A stretch of 64,000 nt of DNA from Verrucomicrobiia bacterium (GCA_036405135.1 DASWYF010000013.1:124001-188000); one strand, 5' to 3'; positions 42,110 through 53,381 are shown, counted from the stretch's first letter. Translations and numbers: made by a program. Notes: generated by a model not told the origin, from the letters alone.

Positions 42110-43144
42110 CTACTCGATATCGCCGAACTGTGGGAACTCACCGGTCGCCAGATTCCGTTTCGCTTTGCGCCCGATCACCTCTTCATAACGATCCGCCGGG
42201 ATGTGTGTGCCGGGACGGCGATAATCCACATCCGCCGCCGTGATGGCCTGACCGGCTGGCACTGGGCGACGCATAATCAAGCTGCGACGATGCTCCGCTT
42301 TCACGCGGGAGTTGAAGATGATGCGCGGATCGCCGATGGCGGCTTCCACCGCGCGAACCTGTTTCACGAAATCCGCCAGTTCATGCGGCTCCAATGACAT
42401 GTAATGCTCCACCGCATTCGTGTTGCGGTCCAGTGTGATGGTCTTCTCGATGAAGTCTGCACCGAGCGCGATGGCGGCATAATTCATCGCCGTGCCCACC
42501 GAGTGATCCGAGTAACCGACCGGGTAACCGAAAATATCTTTGATATGGCGGATGGCCTTCAGATGGATGCCCGCATGCGCCGCCGGGTAACCGGACGGGC
42601 AATGCATGATCACGATGTCATACATCCCCTTGGCCTCGCAGATACGTGCGGCCTGTTCCACGTCTTCAAAGCGTTCACGGCCATCGAGGATGATGGGCAG
42701 CTTCTTGCTGGCCATATGCTCGATGAGCTGGCGGTGATTGATGTCCGATTTAGAAACCTTGATGGCATGCGCCCCGATCTCCGCGAGCAGATCCACTGTC
42801 TCAGGACCGCTCGGTGTGGAGACGAAGAGCAACCCAAGCTTGTCGCAATATTCTTTCAAACGACGCCAGTCGTCGAAGGACAGTTCGCGGCGTTCCAGCG
42901 CATCATAAACCGTCTCGCTCTGCTTGCCTTGGGCGTTCTCGAATTCGATCAGTGTCTCTTTCGTCACCAGCAAGTCTTTTACGCGCACGGTCTGGAACTT
43001 CACCGCATCCGCGCCGCCCTCGGCGGCGGCTTTGCAAAGTGCTTTCGCGCTGTCCAAGCCGCTATGAGTCGCTCCGGCCTCGAACGAGATGAACACCGGA
43101 TGACCTTCGCCCACGAGGCGGTTCCCAATTTTTACAGTTCGCAT
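42110..43144 (-). CDS. NeuB-family synthase (second copy), divergent
   Basis: About 344 residues from ATG 43144; starts at 43153 or 43180 are possible. NeuB TIM barrel: PVFISFEAGATHSGLDSAKA, GGADAVKFQTVRVKDLLVTK, LLFVSTPSGPETVDLLAEIG, VIMHCPSGYPA and GYSDHSVGTAMNYAAIALGA, EKTITLDRN; followed by an AFP/SAF domain (RSLIMRRPVPAGQAITAADV, IPADRYEEVIGRKAKRNLAT). It would condense phosphoenolpyruvate with a C6 sugar to a C9 acid. It differs clearly from the PseI copy upstream, suggesting a different acceptor. Confidence 0.85.
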   Translation of the reverse strand: MRTVKIGNRLVGEGHPVFISFEAGATHSGLDSAKALCKAAAEGGADAVKFQTVRVKDLLVTKETLIEFENAQGKQSETVYDALERRELSFDDWRRLKEYCDKLGLLFVSTPSGPETVDLLAEIGAHAIKVSKSDINHRQLIEHMASKKLPIILDGRERFEDVEQAARICEAKGMYDIVIMHCPSGYPAAHAGIHLKAIRHIKDIFGYPVGYSDHSVGTAMNYAAIALGADFIEKTITLDRNTNAVEHYMSLEPHELADFVKQVRAVEAAIGDPRIIFNSRVKAEHRRSLIMRRPVPAGQAITAADVDYRRPGTHIPADRYEEVIGRKAKRNLATGEFPQFGDIE

Positions 43145-43190
43145 GTGATTCATTATTTGCCGCGCCTTGGCGGGCGACAATGCAATTATC

Positions 43191-44243
43191 TTACCGTATC
43201 AAAGCCCGATCCAGCGGCGTGCCTGCCTTCAAATCTTTCGCCGCCTGTTTGCCCATCACTTCAGCCAGGTGGCGGGTATGCAGCCCATGCCCCGGCCGGA
43301 TAGAGCGGATATTCTGTGCTGTGAAAATTTCACCCGCCTTCACATCCGCCACCACAAACAGGGAACGGCGGAACTGCCGGCTCTTGCTCTCGTTCGCGCT
43401 CACCTCGTAGTTCACCTTGCCGAGAGCGCGTTCGGTGACGCGGATGGCATCCACCATTGCGCGAAACTCCTGCGGCTCCATGGAAAAGCTCGAATCCGGT
43501 CCTGGCACCTTGCGATCCAGCGTGAAATGCTTCTCTAAGATGCACGCACCCAAAGCGACTGCGGCAACGGGCACTGTATACCCCATCGTATGATCAGATA
43601 ATCCCGCAGGTACACCATAACGCGCACTGATGTCAGGGATCGTCCGCAGATTCATCTCCTCCGGCAGGGCAGGGTAGGCACTGGTGCATTTCAGGAGGGC
43701 CAGTTGCGAGCAACCGCCTTCACGCAATGTCTTCACGGCTTCGGCAATCTCTTCCTGCGTGGCCATGCCTGTGGACGCGATGACGGGCTTTTTTGTCGCG
43801 GCGATCTTTTTGAGTAGAGGGATATCCACCAGTTCAAACGAAGCGACTTTGTGTGCCGGCACATCCATCGCCTCGAGGAAATCCACGGCGGAATCATCGA
43901 ACGGGGTGGAGAAGAAATCCATGCCCAGCTCTTCCGTCACCGCTTGCAGCTTCGGCTGCCAATCCCACGGCATGTAGGCTTCCTGATACAGATCATGCAG
44001 CGTGCGCCCATCCCAAAGCGTGCCACCGCCGATGCGAAAGTATTCGTTATCGCATGGGATGGTGAGCGTATCCGCCGTGTAGGTCTGCACCTTCACGGCG
44101 TCCGCACCAGATTCCTTCATCGCGCGGATGATCCGCACCGCCTGGTCAAAGTCCTGCCCGTGATTCGCGGAGAGTTCCGCGATCACATACACCGGATATC
44201 CCGGCCCGACCTTACGGCCATCGATTACCAATTCCATGCTCAT
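43191..44243 (-). CDS. pseI: Pseudaminic acid synthase
   Basis: 350 residues from ATG 44243; upstream sequence to 44348 is not protein-like. The barrel carries PseI-typical blocks: VIAELSANHGQDFDQAVRII, SGADAVKVQTYTADTLTIPC, GGTLWDGRTLHDLYQEAYMP, FFSTPFDDSAVDFLEAMDVP, KVASFELVDIPLLKKIAATK and VIASTGMAT. SAF domain at the C-terminus (RRSLFVVADVKAGEIF, LAEVMGKQAAKDLKAGT). It joins PEP and 2,4-diacetamido-trideoxyaltrose to pseudaminic acid. Its substrate would come from the PseB/C/H/G proteins encoded at 51-55 kb. Confidence 0.92.
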   Translation of the reverse strand: MSMELVIDGRKVGPGYPVYVIAELSANHGQDFDQAVRIIRAMKESGADAVKVQTYTADTLTIPCDNEYFRIGGGTLWDGRTLHDLYQEAYMPWDWQPKLQAVTEELGMDFFSTPFDDSAVDFLEAMDVPAHKVASFELVDIPLLKKIAATKKPVIASTGMATQEEIAEAVKTLREGGCSQLALLKCTSAYPALPEEMNLRTIPDISARYGVPAGLSDHTMGYTVPVAAVALGACILEKHFTLDRKVPGPDSSFSMEPQEFRAMVDAIRVTERALGKVNYEVSANESKSRQFRRSLFVVADVKAGEIFTAQNIRSIRPGHGLHTRHLAEVMGKQAAKDLKAGTPLDRALIR

Positions 44244-44316
44244 CTTCTTGTTGCGCCCTTGAAATTGCACGGAGAACAGGAAAAAGACGAAACAAATCAG
44301 TGGGAGCGTGGAATGG

Positions 44317-45399
44317 TTAAAAAGGTGGAAGCATCCGTCTGAAGCCATGGAAAACGACGACCAGCAGGAAGAAGAGATTTCTCACAATCAAACCCGGCCA
44401 GAAGTAAGGGGCGGGGGCTGATGCCTGTTTGAGCTGGCGTGATTCAGCCAAGCGGCGCGACAGGTCTTCCATCCAGATGAGTGAACGCGGCCATTCCCAG
44501 ATAGCGGTGCGCCATTCGAGAGGAATGCCTTCCTTGCCTACAGCGGTGCCGATGATGCCACCTAGAATGGCAGCGGTAGTATCAGCATCGCCACCCGCCC
44601 GCACCATCTCTTCAATGGCACGACGGTAATCCAGCGGATAACGGAACCACACATGCAACACAGCAGGCACGGTGTGATACATGTAACCTGTCACACCATA
44701 GCTGATGCCGAGTGAAGCCATGAACTGCTGCACCGTTTCTCCTTTGCCAGCGCTGGTGAACACATGTTCCAGCAAGGCATCCAATTCCGAATCATGAGTC
44801 AGGCGATGGGTATGATAAAACTCGATGAAGCGGGCCTGCCAGCCGTCTGAAAAATCACCTTTTACCGACCAGACGGCGGCAAATGCGGCCAAGGCAGCAC
44901 CATGCTCTGCCTTGGGATCGGTATGCGTGAGCCGGGTGGAGATGCGTAAGAGCGTTTGCATGCTCGCCAAGTCATCCGCCATGGCTGCACCTAATACGGG
45001 AGCGCGCATGGCTGGACCATTGCCAGCGGAGTAAACACCGTTGTGTGATGGTGAAATTCCCAGCCATAGCCGGGCACTTGCCTTCAAGGTGGCCATGCCT
45101 GTTCCTGCCGGAAGGCCGATCAGCCACCAACGCAGGCGTTTGGCCAAGGCACGGGTGAACCGTGTCGGATCTCCGCCGGAAACAATCAGGGCTTGGGCAG
45201 TGAGGCACATGTGTTCCGTATCATCCGAGCACATGCCGCGACCCATTACGAAATGCATCCGTGACAGATCAGGGAACAGCCGTTTCTGGCGTGCCAAGGA
45301 AAGCCGTTCGCAAGGCAGGCCGACGGCATCTCCGACTGCTTGTCCGATTAAGCATCCGGTAAGCTTACTGGTGATATCTGCTTTCAACACTATCAACAA
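44317..45399 (-). CDS. ADP-ribosylglycohydrolase-family protein with C-terminal membrane segment
   Basis: Up to 360 residues; the first codons are TTG TTG ATA GTG TTG, so the exact start is uncertain. DraG-like motifs: TGCLIGQAVGDAVGLPC, RGMCSDDTEHM (metal-binding S-D-D-T), HTDPKAEHGAALAAFAAV and the second metal site GGDADTTAAILGGIIG. Enzymes of this family remove ADP-ribose from proteins or small molecules. The C-terminus ends in a hydrophobic helix (LIVRNLFFLLVVVFHGF), unusual for the family and consistent with membrane anchoring. First gene before the nonulosonate operon, 73 bases ahead of pseI. Confidence 0.85.
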   Translation of the reverse strand: MLIVLKADITSKLTGCLIGQAVGDAVGLPCERLSLARQKRLFPDLSRMHFVMGRGMCSDDTEHMCLTAQALIVSGGDPTRFTRALAKRLRWWLIGLPAGTGMATLKASARLWLGISPSHNGVYSAGNGPAMRAPVLGAAMADDLASMQTLLRISTRLTHTDPKAEHGAALAAFAAVWSVKGDFSDGWQARFIEFYHTHRLTHDSELDALLEHVFTSAGKGETVQQFMASLGISYGVTGYMYHTVPAVLHVWFRYPLDYRRAIEEMVRAGGDADTTAAILGGIIGTAVGKEGIPLEWRTAIWEWPRSLIWMEDLSRRLAESRQLKQASAPAPYFWPGLIVRNLFFLLVVVFHGFRRMLPPF

Positions 45400-45442
45400 A
45401 TTAGACCGTTCTGAGCTGCATGTGTTACGCTTTTCTAAAGAC

Positions 45443-45471
45443 TTGTTTGCCTTGAAAACCCGAATTATCTT
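45443..45471 (+). promoter_or_regulatory. Possible sigma70-type promoter of yebC
   Basis: TTGTTT (45443-45448) and TATCTT (45466-45471) are 17 bases apart, 33 bases before the yebC ATG, with a Shine-Dalgarno-like aaagag before the ATG. A by-eye match; the spacer is right, the hexamers are imperfect. Confidence 0.35.
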
Positions 45472-45503
45472 TGCCCCTCAACCTTTAGTTAAAGAGATAA
45501 ACC

Positions 45504-46223
45504 ATGGGTGCTCAATGGAAACAGGCTGGCCGCGAGGCCGCCGCGCAGAAAAAAGGCCAAGTCGTTGGCAAACTCGTCCGGGAACTGATCGTCGCCGCCA
45601 AGCTGGGCGGTGCGGAGCCCGAGACTAATGCCCGTCTGGCTGCGGCCATCGATAAGGCCAAGAAGAACTCTGTGACCAAGGACACCATCGAGCGTGCCAT
45701 CAAGAAGGGTTCCGGCCAGACGGAAGAAAAGGTGGAGTTCGAGACGGTGGTTTACGAGGGCTTCGCTCCGCACAAGGTGCCGGTCATCGTCGAGTGCCTG
45801 ACGGACAATCGTAACCGCACCGCCCCTGAGATCCGCCATCTATTCCGCGCGGGTGCCTTGGGCGCTCCGGGCAGTGTCGGCTTTTTCTTTGAGCATGTCG
45901 GCATTGTGGAAGCCACCCATACGGACAAGTCCAAGGACGCCGAGGGAGATGCCATCGAGGCAGGTGCCCAGAACGTCGAGCCTTTGGAAGCCGGGGAAGC
46001 GGATGAGGGCCATATCGGCTTCCGCTTCACCACCGAGCCGAAAGAGCTGGCAGCAGTCTCCAAGTGGCTGGCCAAGGCCGGCTGGAAGATCACGGCGAGC
46101 GAAATGCGTTATGTGGCCAAGAATTCCACCGAACTGACCGATGCGCATCGCAAGGAAGTGATTGAATTCCTGCATACGCTGGACGACCACGATGACGTAC
46201 ATCACGTTTACGCGGCGCTGTAA
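45504..46223 (+). CDS. yebC: YebC/PmpR-family protein
   Basis: 239 residues, the usual length. MGAQWKQAGREAAAQKKGQV is a diverged version of the family N-terminus, followed by AAIDKAKKNSVTKDTIERAI, VYEGFAPHKVPVIVECLTDN, RHLFRAGALGAPGSVGFFFE and EMRYVAKNSTEL. YebC proteins are cytoplasmic; they act as transcription regulators in some bacteria and help ribosomes through proline stretches in others. Not part of the glycan operons; a terminator follows. Confidence 0.92.
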   Translation: MGAQWKQAGREAAAQKKGQVVGKLVRELIVAAKLGGAEPETNARLAAAIDKAKKNSVTKDTIERAIKKGSGQTEEKVEFETVVYEGFAPHKVPVIVECLTDNRNRTAPEIRHLFRAGALGAPGSVGFFFEHVGIVEATHTDKSKDAEGDAIEAGAQNVEPLEAGEADEGHIGFRFTTEPKELAAVSKWLAKAGWKITASEMRYVAKNSTELTDAHRKEVIEFLHTLDDHDDVHHVYAAL

Positions 46224-46247
46224 GCTTATCCTAAGTATTTAAGGTGG

Positions 46248-46277
46248 AAGGCGGCCGGGCCCTGGCCGCCTTTTTCC
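46248..46277 (+). terminator. Rho-independent terminator after yebC
   Basis: Perfect nine-base stem aaggcggcc (46248-46256) and ggccgcctt (46264-46272), loop of seven, followed by tttcc-type T-run. It ends the yebC transcript before the exporter gene. Confidence 0.88.
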
Positions 46278-46333
46278 TTTACAGTCATACAGCCTTGACG
46301 GAGTGAAGCCCTGCAACGGAGAGTAACCCCGAA

Positions 46334-48346
46334 ATGTTTCGTCGTATCCTTTCGATCTTGCGTTTTGGGCAGCCCTACCTGCAAAGGTATTGGGGCCGCT
46401 TTTTGGCAGGTATCATTTTGGGTGCGCTGTTCGGTCTGTCGAATGGTACTTTTGTCTGGGCCACCAAGACCATTTTTGAACGGCTGGATGCGGATCACTC
46501 CAGCAAATCCGCCATTGTCCTGACCAATGAAGGGCCGGCGAAATTGAACTGGTCTGTAGGGACGAACAGTTCGTTTAACATCAATCCTTCCACCGGAACG
46601 CTGCCTCCGGGGGAGGCCGCCAGCCTGGCAGTAACGGCTGCCGAAAAGAAGAGCGCGATAGGCGGGGTAAACCTAAAAGGGGATGTGGAAGATGCGGCAG
46701 GTAAATTATCTGCCCGGATTGAAAAAGCATTAGACCCATGGTTGCCTTTAGCCGGGCGCCCCATTGATTGGCGGCAGGTTTTAGGCGGTTTTTTGCTGTT
46801 ACCGGTCCTGGTCGCCATCCGCAGTTTTCTCGGTTACTTCAGCAGTTACTGTATGAACTGGGTGAGTGAGCGCATGATGAATGACTTGCGCTATGACGTG
46901 CTGGCCAAGCTCTACCAACTCTCGCTTGATTTCTTCAACCGCTCGACCACGGGCGATCTCCTTACCCGCATCAACAATGATACCAGTGTGCTGCATAAGA
47001 CGATGACCAACGGTCTTTCGGACATCGTCAAGGAGCCCTTCACCATCGTCGGTGCCCTGCTCACTTTGATGTGGCTTGATTGGAAACTGACGTTGGTGGC
47101 GATCGTGTTCCTGCCTTTGTGCATCATCCCGCTGGTGATCTTGGGCAAGAAGGTGCGCAAAGCGGTGAAGGCCAGCCTCTCGGCGAACATCTCCCAGTCC
47201 AGCCAGTTGGTGGAAGTCATCACCAGCATCCGCGTCATCAAGGCTTTCGGCTTGGAGAAAGATTCACTGAAACGATTCAGCGATTACTGCAAACAGATCA
47301 TCCATCACGACATGAAGAGCGTACAGGCGCGCGAACTGGTGAATCCGTTAGTGGAGATCATTTCCATGCTGGGGTTGGGCCTGCTCATCGTGGTGATCTT
47401 CGTTTCCGGCACGCAACTGCCGCAACTGGTCGCTTTCTTGATGGGTGTCATCCTCATGTTCACTCCCGTCAAAAAGCTGGCAGCGGTGCATGTGCTCTTC
47501 CAACAGGCCAGTGTAGGCATTGAACGTCTGCAACAACTCTTCGCCGAGCAACCAAGCGTGAAGGAACTGGCCGAGGGCAAGAAGCTGACCGGCTTAAACC
47601 ATGAAATGCGGTTTGAGCACGTTCGGTTCGCCTATAAGGATAAAATTGTAATCGATGACCTGACGCTGGCCATCCCGCGCGGCACCAAACTGGGCATCGC
47701 GGGTGAGAGCGGTTCCGGCAAGAGCACGCTCCTGAATCTGGTGTGTCGGTTCTACGATACCACCAGCGGTGCGGTGTTGATCGATGGTCATAATGTCCGG
47801 GACGTGACGATCAGCAGCTTGCGTGAACAGATGGCCTTGGTGAGCCAGGAGGTCGTGATCTTCGACCAATCGGTGGCGGAAAATATCGCTTGTGGCAAGC
47901 AAGGCGCGACGCGGGAAGAAGTCATAGCCGCAGCGAAAGCGGCTTATGCGCACGATTTCATCATGGCGATGGAGCAAGGCTATGACACCCGCCTGGGAGA
48001 ACGTGGCGTGACGTTGTCCGGCGGACAACGCGCCCGCATCTGCATCGCCCGTGCATTCGTCCGCAATGCACCTATCCTGGTGCTGGATGAAGCCACCGGA
48101 AACCTCGATCCCCGCGTAGAGGGTGAAGTGCAGGTGGCCATCGACCGGTTGGAAGAAAATCGCACGGTGATCTGCGTGGCTCATCGTTTAGCAACGCTGG
48201 CCAGCATGGACCGGATCATCGTGATGGATGAAGGCCGGATCGTGGAAGATGGGACCTTTGAAGGGCTGCTGACCTCTGGCGGGCGCTTCGCGGACATGGC
48301 CCGTCGTCAAGGCATCTACCCTGGTTCATCCATGGGCAGCAAATAA
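46334..48346 (+). CDS. MsbA-like ABC exporter with Ig/BACON-like insert in the first periplasmic loop
   Basis: 670 residues, about 80 more than MsbA. TM1 is at about 22-44 and TM2 at about 149-170. Between them, residues about 58-104 (AIVLTNEGPAKLNWSVGT, then FNINPSTGTLPPGEAASLAV) follow the pattern of BACON or ASPM/SPD-2/Hydin-like beta-sandwich modules: N-x-G-x-x-x-L-x-W-x-V, S-x-G-x-L-x-P-G. The rest is a normal exporter: RMMNDLRYDVLAKLYQLSLD, Walker A GESGSGKST near 458, LSGGQRARIC near 562 and VLDEATGNLD. It probably flips lipid A or another lipid-linked glycan; the next genes modify glycans. Confidence 0.9.
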   Translation: MFRRILSILRFGQPYLQRYWGRFLAGIILGALFGLSNGTFVWATKTIFERLDADHSSKSAIVLTNEGPAKLNWSVGTNSSFNINPSTGTLPPGEAASLAVTAAEKKSAIGGVNLKGDVEDAAGKLSARIEKALDPWLPLAGRPIDWRQVLGGFLLLPVLVAIRSFLGYFSSYCMNWVSERMMNDLRYDVLAKLYQLSLDFFNRSTTGDLLTRINNDTSVLHKTMTNGLSDIVKEPFTIVGALLTLMWLDWKLTLVAIVFLPLCIIPLVILGKKVRKAVKASLSANISQSSQLVEVITSIRVIKAFGLEKDSLKRFSDYCKQIIHHDMKSVQARELVNPLVEIISMLGLGLLIVVIFVSGTQLPQLVAFLMGVILMFTPVKKLAAVHVLFQQASVGIERLQQLFAEQPSVKELAEGKKLTGLNHEMRFEHVRFAYKDKIVIDDLTLAIPRGTKLGIAGESGSGKSTLLNLVCRFYDTTSGAVLIDGHNVRDVTISSLREQMALVSQEVVIFDQSVAENIACGKQGATREEVIAAAKAAYAHDFIMAMEQGYDTRLGERGVTLSGGQRARICIARAFVRNAPILVLDEATGNLDPRVEGEVQVAIDRLEENRTVICVAHRLATLASMDRIIVMDEGRIVEDGTFEGLLTSGGRFADMARRQGIYPGSSMGSK

Positions 48347-48362
48347 AAGACAACCCGCTGCC

Positions 48363-49937
48363 ATGTCCTTCATCTCCTGGCAATACGCACTGTTCCTGCC
48401 GCTAGTACTGGCTGTGTATTGGGCCATCGGCCATCGGGCCCGGCTCTTGTTGTTGTTGCTCGCGAGCTGTTTCTTTTACGGTGTCTGGGATGTGCGTTTT
48501 CTCGCCTTGTTGGCCACTTCTACCATCGTTGATTTTCTTTGCGGCCAGGCGATCGCCGGTATCCGGGTAAGCACGGGCAAGGTCATCTGTCTGGCTTGTA
48601 TTCCGGTAGCGTGGTTGGGCTTTTGTGCGGTGACGGGATTGGAAGGGAAGCTCGTGAAACCCTCCATGCTCATCATGGCGGGGGCTTTGCCGGTGGTTTT
48701 GACGGTGCTTTATACTAGCCTATGGTCCTTGCCGGAAGCGCGACGGCCCAAGGCGTTTATGATTCTCAGTATCGCGCTGAATCTGGGGCAGTTGCTCTTC
48801 TTCAAATATTTCAATTTCTTCGCGGATTCAGCGGTGCATCTGCTGCAATCAGTGGGTATGCATCCGAGTTGGACCGTGCTTGAGATCATCCTGCCCGTAG
48901 GCATTTCGTTCTACACTTTTCAGAGCATCGCCTATGCGGTGGATATCTATCGCAAGAAAGCGGTGCCGGAGACGGATTTCCTAACGTTTGGTGCTTATCT
49001 TTCCTTCTTTCCTCAGTTGGTGGCTGGTCCGATTGAGCGTGCGAAAGATCTTCTGGTTCAATTCCAAAAGCCGGTCACATGGTCGGATGAAAATTTTCAT
49101 CGCGGCGCGCGGCTCATCCTCATCGGCTTGTTCAAAAAAGTGTTCGTGGGGGATAACTGTGCGCTGCTGGCAAGTTATGCATTTGCCAATGACACCCAAC
49201 TGAACGCCGGATGGGCGATCGTTGGCGCGCTGGCGTTTGCCTTCCAGATCTATGGTGACTTCTCCGGTTACACGGATATAGCGCGTGGCTCAGGGCGGAT
49301 GCTGGGCATCCAGTTGAACCACAATTTCCATTTCCCTTATTTCGCCACCGGGCCGTCAGATTTCTGGCAGCGCTGGCACATCACTCTTTCTTCGTGGTTT
49401 CGGGATTACGTTTACATCCCCTTGGGTGGCAATCGGCAGGGCACGCTCCTGACTACGCGCAATCTGCTTATCACGATGGGGTTGGCGGGTTTGTGGCATG
49501 GGGCGGCCTGGACGTTTGTGGTGTGGGGGCTCTATCATGGCGTGTTGCTGGTGCTTTACCGGTCAATCAAGCCGTTGAGTGAATTGGAGACGGCTCAGTG
49601 CCGTTCTAACAAGCTCATCGCGATGTTGTTGATGGGAGTATTCACATTGATAGGTTGGGTCATATTCCGTGCGAACAGCATGGGGCAGGTGGCGGAATGG
49701 TTCGCCGCGCTGACGCTTTGGAACAGTACGGGGGTGGATTGGGTGAAGCCGTTGGGTTGGCTGGCTTTGCATGTCATCCCTTTGATCCTTTTGCAACTGG
49801 CTACTTGGCGGGCGCGGGATGAGATCGAGAACCAGCACTGGCCGTGGCCGGTGCGAGCGATCGTGTATGGGGTGATGTTCCTCGCCATCGCCAGTTCCTC
49901 CGCCGGGGAACAGGAATTCATCTACTTCCAGTTCTGA
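48363..49937 (+). CDS. MBOAT-family O-acyltransferase (AlgI-like)
   Basis: 524 residues, about eleven hydrophobic helices. Family blocks: LPVGISFYTFQSIAYAVDIY, FFPQLVAGPIERAKDLL, FQIYGDFSGYTDIARGSGRM, GPSDFWQRWHITLSSWFRDY, YIPLGGNRQG and the catalytic-His GLAGLWHGAAWTFVVWGLYH. It transfers an acyl, usually acetyl, group across the inner membrane to a periplasmic acceptor protein. The adjacent SGNH protein is the expected partner, so a periplasmic glycan is probably acetylated. Confidence 0.92.
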   Translation: MSFISWQYALFLPLVLAVYWAIGHRARLLLLLLASCFFYGVWDVRFLALLATSTIVDFLCGQAIAGIRVSTGKVICLACIPVAWLGFCAVTGLEGKLVKPSMLIMAGALPVVLTVLYTSLWSLPEARRPKAFMILSIALNLGQLLFFKYFNFFADSAVHLLQSVGMHPSWTVLEIILPVGISFYTFQSIAYAVDIYRKKAVPETDFLTFGAYLSFFPQLVAGPIERAKDLLVQFQKPVTWSDENFHRGARLILIGLFKKVFVGDNCALLASYAFANDTQLNAGWAIVGALAFAFQIYGDFSGYTDIARGSGRMLGIQLNHNFHFPYFATGPSDFWQRWHITLSSWFRDYVYIPLGGNRQGTLLTTRNLLITMGLAGLWHGAAWTFVVWGLYHGVLLVLYRSIKPLSELETAQCRSNKLIAMLLMGVFTLIGWVIFRANSMGQVAEWFAALTLWNSTGVDWVKPLGWLALHVIPLILLQLATWRARDEIENQHWPWPVRAIVYGVMFLAIASSSAGEQEFIYFQF

Positions 49938-49941
49938 CGAG

Positions 49942-50931
49942 ATGAAACGCAAACTCACAGCCGCATTTCTGCTGATGCTCTTCCTTTTGGTAGGAGCAGA
50001 GGTGGTGGTGCGCGTGTTCTTTGCGCGGAACATGGCGGGGCGGTTCGATTACGGGTATCATCCCGATGCGGGATTTGTGGAGGAAGGCGACAAGCTGAAG
50101 CTCGTTCGTGCAGGTGGACGTCGCTTCTTTCCGCAAGAAATGAAACTGAAGCCGGAGGCCGGCACGTTTCGTATCTTCGTCATCGGTGATTCCGTGCCGC
50201 GTGGGCCGGGCTTGGAGAAAGCTTATGCCTATCAGCTTCAAGAGATACTCAAGACAAACGGCGTAAAGGCGGAAGCCTATAATCTTTGCGTGCCGGGTTA
50301 TGGAGCCCAACGCAAACAGATCGTGCTAAGCAAGGCTCTGGAATACCAACCCGACTTGGTGATTTTGCATCTTAACGCCTCCAATGAATACGAGGATGAG
50401 CGCGAGTATAAACGCAGCAAGGAATTCGATGGCTGGCATCCGAAGAACTGGTTGATGAAGAGCCTGATCATCCGCCGCCTGCATGAAGCCAAGACGGAAA
50501 AAGCGTTCTGGCATCTTTTGCCCACAGAGGTCCGCCAGCAAGGAGCCATCAATGATGCGGATGCCGAGATAGCCGCCGGTCAAAATGAAGCCACGCGCAA
50601 ACGCTGGCTGGAACAGGTGAAACAATGGACGGCGACCAGTGTGCAAACGGCTCAGGACAAGAAAGTGCCCATCTTGCTCGTCTCCCAAGCGGTTTGCGAA
50701 AATATGAAAGACCGGACTCAACCGCTGGACGATCAAGGCCTGGATGCCGTGGCGGAGTCTTTCCGGGGTGTAAGCGTCTACCATCTCTCCATGAAAGAGG
50801 TCCTGACGGGCGGGGATTATGCCACACTTTATTCAGATGGCTCTCATATGAGGCCGGATGGTCACCGGACCGTTGCGGAGGCGTTGGCGCGGTTTATGAC
50901 TACAAATGGCGTGGTAAAGCCGGGAAGCTGA
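49942..50931 (+). CDS. Membrane-anchored SGNH/GDSL hydrolase-fold protein
   Basis: 329 residues. An N-terminal signal anchor (LTAAFLLMLFLLVGAEVVVRV) places the rest outside. Block I IFVIGDSVPRGPGLEKAY has the Ser, NLCVPGYGAQRK the Gly, VILHLNASNEYEDE the Asn, and YSDGSHMRPDGHRTVAEAL the Asp/His pair. Start is four bases after the MBOAT stop. By analogy with AlgX/AlgJ and PatB it would take the acetyl group from the MBOAT protein and pass it to a glycan. Confidence 0.85.
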   Translation: MKRKLTAAFLLMLFLLVGAEVVVRVFFARNMAGRFDYGYHPDAGFVEEGDKLKLVRAGGRRFFPQEMKLKPEAGTFRIFVIGDSVPRGPGLEKAYAYQLQEILKTNGVKAEAYNLCVPGYGAQRKQIVLSKALEYQPDLVILHLNASNEYEDEREYKRSKEFDGWHPKNWLMKSLIIRRLHEAKTEKAFWHLLPTEVRQQGAINDADAEIAAGQNEATRKRWLEQVKQWTATSVQTAQDKKVPILLVSQAVCENMKDRTQPLDDQGLDAVAESFRGVSVYHLSMKEVLTGGDYATLYSDGSHMRPDGHRTVAEALARFMTTNGVVKPGS

Positions 50932-50974
50932 CCTCGCATCTTTCACCTTTTCACAAGTGCCGCCTCTCGGTTAG

Positions 50975-53148
<2,174 letters not shown>

Positions 53149-53166
53149 GCGAAAATTTGCGGACAG

Positions 53167-53270
53167 GAGCGCGGGCTTTAGCCCGCTTCAGGGTTCGCAT
53201 GGTATGGGCGTGAAATGTTTTCTGATCGCCTGCGATTTGTACGTTGAAGCGGCATAAATGCCGCGCTCCA
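53167..53270. repeat. Pair of GGAGYGCGG-family hairpins, facing each other
   Basis: First: ggagcgcgggctttagcccg with stem gcgggct/agcccgc (53171-53186), loop tt. Second, on the opposite strand: stem gcggcat/atgccgc (53249-53264), loop aa, ending cgctcc. Both have the GGAGCGCGG flank and a CTTCA-type flank, but different stems. They sit between pseC and pseG. Confidence 0.65.
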
Positions 53271-53381
53271 AAAATAAAGTTCTGCCGCGGTTGGGTTTCC
53301 ATTGTAACCATCCTGATTTGCGAATGTTTTAAGGTTAAGTTAGGGCTCGAGAGGACTCTCGCCCTACCGGTTTAGGTTAAA

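Noticed and set aside
42404-43303. 299-codon open frame on the plus strand
   Set aside because: Antisense of the second NeuB-family gene, with low-complexity composition.
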